From: Candidatus Aalborgicola defluviihabitans
Lineage (GTDB): Bacteria > Pseudomonadota > Gammaproteobacteria > Burkholderiales > Burkholderiaceae_C
Direction of reading: 5' to 3'
DNA: 64,000 nucleotides
Assembly: GCA_016705575.1 (NCBI GenBank)
Contig: JADIXX010000006.1
Coordinates: 1-64,000, forward strand
A program made the position numbers and the translations under genes. Below are positions 61,254 through 64,000 of the stretch, piece by piece; within the stretch, counting starts at the first letter, position 1, and every line of letters starts with the position of its first letter. The notes beneath the pieces were generated by a model. That model did no database searches. It was given only the letters and a program-made list of their open reading frames with translations, and was not told where the DNA came from.

Positions 61254-61775
61254 ATGAACCCACGCGCCGCCCGACAGACTACCCGCTTGATCCCCCTTCT
61301 TACCGTTGCGCTACTAGGACTTGCCACCCTGACTGTCCATGCCGACCCCGTTGTGGAGACCGTGCATCTCGTCGTTACCGGCGGCCCGAATGCGGGCACT
61401 TGGGATGGGTCAGAGGAAAGAGGCGGTTGCTCTGCAGGCATGACCGGCCCAGGTTCTTGGGGTAACCAATTCTCATTACCCAAAGAAAAAGACCCGGCGA
61501 AATTCAATAGCCTGCAATTGATTGTTCCGGATGCAAAAAAAGCGGCGTCTGGCACCAAAGAATTCTTGATTCTGTTCCGCTTCGGCCCCTTGATCGGCAA
61601 GAACACCGAGTACAACATCGAGACACGACCAGCGGAGGCCAAGAAAAAAGGCAGTGGCTCGGTGACCGTGGACGACAGGGGCGCAACGGCAAAAGTCAGC
61701 TTCAACGTCACCAGTGGCGAAGGCTACAAGTTTGAAGGAACGATTGATTGCAAGTCAATCATACGCGGCAGCTAG
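61254..61775 (+). CDS. Secreted hypothetical protein (173 aa)
   Basis: I choose the ATG at 61254 (MNPRAARQTTRLIPLLTVAL), with GGAGGAA as ribosome site; it starts a signal peptide ending VHA. The mature part (VVETVHLVVTGGPNAGTWDG, SPSATVDDRGATAKVSFNVT-type core) is beta-rich with two Cys, and reads like a small periplasmic or surface domain. No named family. Divergent from the CHAT operon. Confidence 0.75.
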   Translation: MNPRAARQTTRLIPLLTVALLGLATLTVHADPVVETVHLVVTGGPNAGTWDGSEERGGCSAGMTGPGSWGNQFSLPKEKDPAKFNSLQLIVPDAKKAASGTKEFLILFRFGPLIGKNTEYNIETRPAEAKKKGSGSVTVDDRGATAKVSFNVTSGEGYKFEGTIDCKSIIRGS

Positions 61776-61870
61776 TCCGCCAAACCGTGTACCCCATATC
61801 CGCACGCACAATGCTGGCGGCATCCTGGTCAGTAGGTCTATGAACATTCTGATGCCCCTGCGGACCCGCT

Positions 61871-62426
61871 GATGATCAGTGGCCAGGAGCTGGTCGCTTG
61901 GGGCTGGATTTCGGGTATCAATCGAATCAAATTCTTGGGCCTGATGCTGCGTGCCCAAGCCCAGATCGGCGGCTTTGACGGCCTGCTACTGCCTGGTGAC
62001 CATGCCAAAGGCATGCGCGCGTATCAGGAGAGTCCGGTGCTGCAAGGGCTAGTGGTCAGCTTTTTTTGACACACGATGCCAACTGCCAGCACAAACCCAT
62101 TGGTGCGGTGTGTCATGGTTTACTTCTGGCGGCGCGTTCTGTTTCAACGCGTGCTGGCCATTCGGTGTTGTATGGCCGCAAAACCATAGTGCTGACTTGG
62201 CCATTGGAGTGTCGAAGCCGAGGTCAAACTGACCCTGGCACAGGATACGGATTTTTGCGATGCCCCCCGGACCAGTTCACCACTGGCGCAAAACTTCGGG
62301 CGTAGTACGTGACCGCCTGCATGACCTCCGCGCCGCCTGGGTGGTGCGAGACGGACGCTACGTGTCGGCTCGCTGGTCGGGCGATGCGCACACCTTTGCA
62401 CAAGCCTATCGACTATTACTTCAATA
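61871..62426 (+). pseudogene. Type 1 glutamine amidotransferase (DJ-1/PfpI superfamily), broken
   Basis: Pieces in different frames add up to one protein: GGFDGLLLPGDHAKGMRAYQ, then HKPIGAVCHGLLLAARSVST with the nucleophile Cys, VLYGRKTIVLTWPLE, EAEVKLTLAQDTDFCDAP and a C-terminal RDRLHDLRAAWVVRDGRYVS ending at 62426. The N-terminus and part of the middle are missing and at least three shifts are present, more than a single sequencing error. Its stop codon lies in a dispersed repeat. Confidence 0.7.
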
Positions 62427-62516
62427 GCTGTTTTTGCAATCAATGCGACGGCTAGAGGCTTATAGGATTTTAGGCCTCTAGCCCTCGTCGGAACTGCATA
62501 GTTTGCTATCAAATAT
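62421..62516. repeat. Two dispersed repeat copies in inverted orientation
   Basis: Minus-strand copy at about 62421-62461 (CAATAGCTG ... GCTAGAGGCT read on plus) followed by a plus-strand copy at about 62470-62516 (GGCCTCTAGCCCTCGTC ... TTTGCTATCAAAT). Together they form a palindrome that could fold as a terminator. Confidence 0.7.
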
Positions 62517-62598
62517 GTGTTTTCTGTGCACTATTTGACCTTGCCCTGCTGCAAGCAAATCCGGCTGGCTGTATTTCTTGCGCCTCTGGGTGGCGGGC

Positions 62599-62826
62599 TC
62601 ACACCGCCAACACGCTGCGGTGGGCTGCAATCGCATCGACGACGATCGGCAGCAGGTCCACAGTGACGCCCGCATCCATCTGGCTCAGCAGTTCACGGCG
62701 CATGCGCGGATCCCAGAACTTGTGGATGTGGTTGCTGATCTCGGCCAGAGCCTCATTGCGGTCACTGTAGGACTCGAAAAACTGGCCAATGCGGTTGGCC
62801 ATGGTGACGAGGGTGTGGATTTGCAT
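62599..62826 (-). CDS. fdsD: Formate dehydrogenase subunit delta (75 aa)
   Basis: I choose the ATG at 62824-62826 (MQIHTLVTMANRIGQFFESY). The pattern MANRIGQFFESYSDRNEALA and HIHKFWDPRMRRELLSQMDA is the FdsD family. It is a small accessory subunit of NAD-dependent, molybdenum/tungsten formate dehydrogenases. Follows fdhD by 20 bases on the same strand. Confidence 0.9.
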   Translation of the reverse strand: MQIHTLVTMANRIGQFFESYSDRNEALAEISNHIHKFWDPRMRRELLSQMDAGVTVDLLPIVVDAIAAHRSVLAV

Positions 62827-62846
62827 GGATAAGGTTCTCAGTACAT

Positions 62847-63674
62847 TCAAGGAGCCATTAGCCCAAAACGCTCTGGGTAGGTGTAGGCCACGAAATCGTC
62901 GCCGCGCACAAAGCCCGCCAATGCCAGATTGCACCGGCGCGCGACGTCCACCGCCAGTGTCGTGGGGGCGGACACTGCGGCCAGCAGGCCAGCGCCGGCC
63001 ATGGCCGATTTTTGCACCATCTCAAAGCTGGCACGGCTGGTGGCCAGCACCCAACCCTGGGTCGGGTTGGTGCCTGCCTTTGCCATGGCTCCTACGAGCT
63101 TGTCCAGCGCGTTGTGGCGGCCGATGTCTTCTCGCAGCAGCACGATGCGCCCTTCCATATCACACCAAGCGGCCGCATGCGCGGCGCCGGTGAGCTGTTG
63201 TACCGCCTGCCACTCCCGCAGTGCGCGCTGCGCCCGGCCCAGCACGTTTGGCGTGAGTCGCAACACGGGTGCAGTGGGCAGGTTGCGGTGTACCTGGCCC
63301 AGGCTTTCGGTGCCGCACAGGCCACAGCCAGTTCGGCCGACAAGGTTGCGGCGGAACTCTTTCAAACGCCACTCACAGGCGGAGGCCACTTCCAACTGCA
63401 CCTCCAGCCCCTGCGCCGTTTGCTGGATGTCGATGCCATACAGCTCGCGCGCATCGGTCAACAAGCCTTCGGTCAGGCCAAAGCCAAGCGCAAAGTCTTC
63501 CAGTTGATCGGGGCTGACCAGCATCACGGCGTGCGAGATGCCATTGAACACCAGCGCCACTGGCACCTCTTCGGCCAGCCAGTCAGGATGGTGCATGGCG
63601 TGACCACTGCGCCATGCAGTCACTTCCTGGGTAAGAACACCGGGTGGCACGACAGACTCATCAAACGGCTTCAT
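62847..63674 (-). CDS. fdhD: FdhD/FdsC: formate dehydrogenase accessory sulfurtransferase (275 aa)
   Basis: It begins MKPFDESVVPPGVLTQEVTA. The conserved CxxC sits in NLVGRTGCGLCGTESLG, and the motif LREDIGRHNALDKLVG is present. FdhD binds the molybdenum-bis-MGD cofactor and transfers sulfur needed for formate dehydrogenase activity. The ATG overlaps the stop of fdsA and fdsD follows, giving the order fdsA-fdsC-fdsD seen in Ralstonia-type fds operons. Confidence 0.95.
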   Translation of the reverse strand: MKPFDESVVPPGVLTQEVTAWRSGHAMHHPDWLAEEVPVALVFNGISHAVMLVSPDQLEDFALGFGLTEGLLTDARELYGIDIQQTAQGLEVQLEVASACEWRLKEFRRNLVGRTGCGLCGTESLGQVHRNLPTAPVLRLTPNVLGRAQRALREWQAVQQLTGAAHAAAWCDMEGRIVLLREDIGRHNALDKLVGAMAKAGTNPTQGWVLATSRASFEMVQKSAMAGAGLLAAVSAPTTLAVDVARRCNLALAGFVRGDDFVAYTYPERFGLMAP

Positions 63675-64000
63675 TTGTCCACCACTTCGGGGGATCGCCC
63701 CTGTTGCAGCAAGCCCTGCTGCTGGCGGTCAAACGCCTGAAAGCCCTTTTTGCCAAGCGGAAGGCTGCGACACCGGTAGCACCTGCACCGCCGTCACCTT
63801 GTACTCCGGGCAATTGGTGGCCCAGTCGGAGCTGTCGGTGGTGATCACATTGGCCCCGCTCTCAGGGAAATGGAAGGTGGTGTAGACCACCCCGGGCTGC
63901 ATGCGCTCGCTGACCTGTGCCCGCATCACCGTCTGGCCTGCGCGGCTGCTGATGCCGACCCAATCCCCCTCTTTGATGCCGCGGTCCAGTGCATCGTGCG
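63671..64000 (-). CDS. fdsA: FdsA: formate dehydrogenase catalytic subunit, C-terminus (partial, frameshift)
   Basis: The minus strand from the window edge reads HDALDRGIKEGDWVGISSRA, then MQPGVVYTTFHFPESGANVI and TDSSDWATNCPEYKVTAVQV, the end of the molybdopterin oxidoreductase alpha subunit. The open frame stops at 63729 (QKGLSGV). One extra base in the run at about 63744-63751 hides the true end (FQAFDRQQQGLLQQGRSPEV ... DK, stop at 63671-63673), which overlaps the fdhD start. Confidence 0.9.

Overview
The window looks like a chromosomal segment of a Burkholderiales bacterium, most likely Comamonadaceae of the Rhodoferax/Polaromonas type. The evidence is the tRNA-Leu/tig/clpP/clpX/lon order, an fds-type formate dehydrogenase locus (fdsA, fdhD, fdsD), gluQ, and a dispersed short repeat with a GCCTCTAGCCCTCG core that I associate with that family. 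This placement rests on recognition, not on a search.

Layout. 1-7.0 kb: a WYL regulator cut by the window edge, a small unknown protein, and a very large secreted RCC1/ASH-domain protein made of two similar halves and broken by many single-base indels. 7.1-30.4 kb is accessory DNA: a resolvase with an in-frame stop, integron-like attC sites with unknown cassette genes, two phage-like DNA-binding genes, and an SOS locus (umuD, cho, umuC) whose umuC is split by a 12.1 kb element. It ends with a SRAP (HMCES/YedK-type) gene, a low-molecular-weight phosphatase gene, and an excisionase-like gene plus integrase beside tRNA-Cys. 30.4-64 kb is mostly core: tRNA-Cys, tRNA-Gly, lon-clpX-clpP-tig, tRNA-Leu, an RND efflux pair, dnaE, a flavodoxin-like protein, pirin, a LysR regulator, an FAD oxidoreductase, gluQ, a serine hydrolase, an M13 peptidase, an MFS transporter, a DUF6172-like protein, a CHAT/FecR/CHASE2-cyclase operon and the fds genes.

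Main result. The first 13 codons of umuC plus two bases lie at 25336-25376, directly after cho. The rest of the gene begins at 13205. Joining them at a shared 5-bp sequence (TCGTG on the minus strand) gives exactly 433 codons, the same length as the second, intact umuC at 18868-20166. The 12.1 kb between is therefore an insertion. It carries a five-gene operon (zinc-ribbon/primase-like protein, three tyrosine recombinases, TnpC-like protein; related to Tn554 and recombinase-trio elements), its own complete umuC starting 4 bases after that operon, and a cassette array with attC-like hairpins, a HigBA-like toxin-antitoxin pair and an IS1182-family element. The element thus breaks umuC and supplies a replacement whose codons at the target position differ. 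The IS1182 element sits inside an attC core site, and an IS end remnant at 8638 sits at the same position of another core site. No integron integrase is visible in the window.

Caution. Several conserved genes (lon twice, fdsA, recombinases, the RCC1 protein) carry single-base indels, often in homopolymers. Part of the apparent gene breakage is probably sequencing or assembly error.
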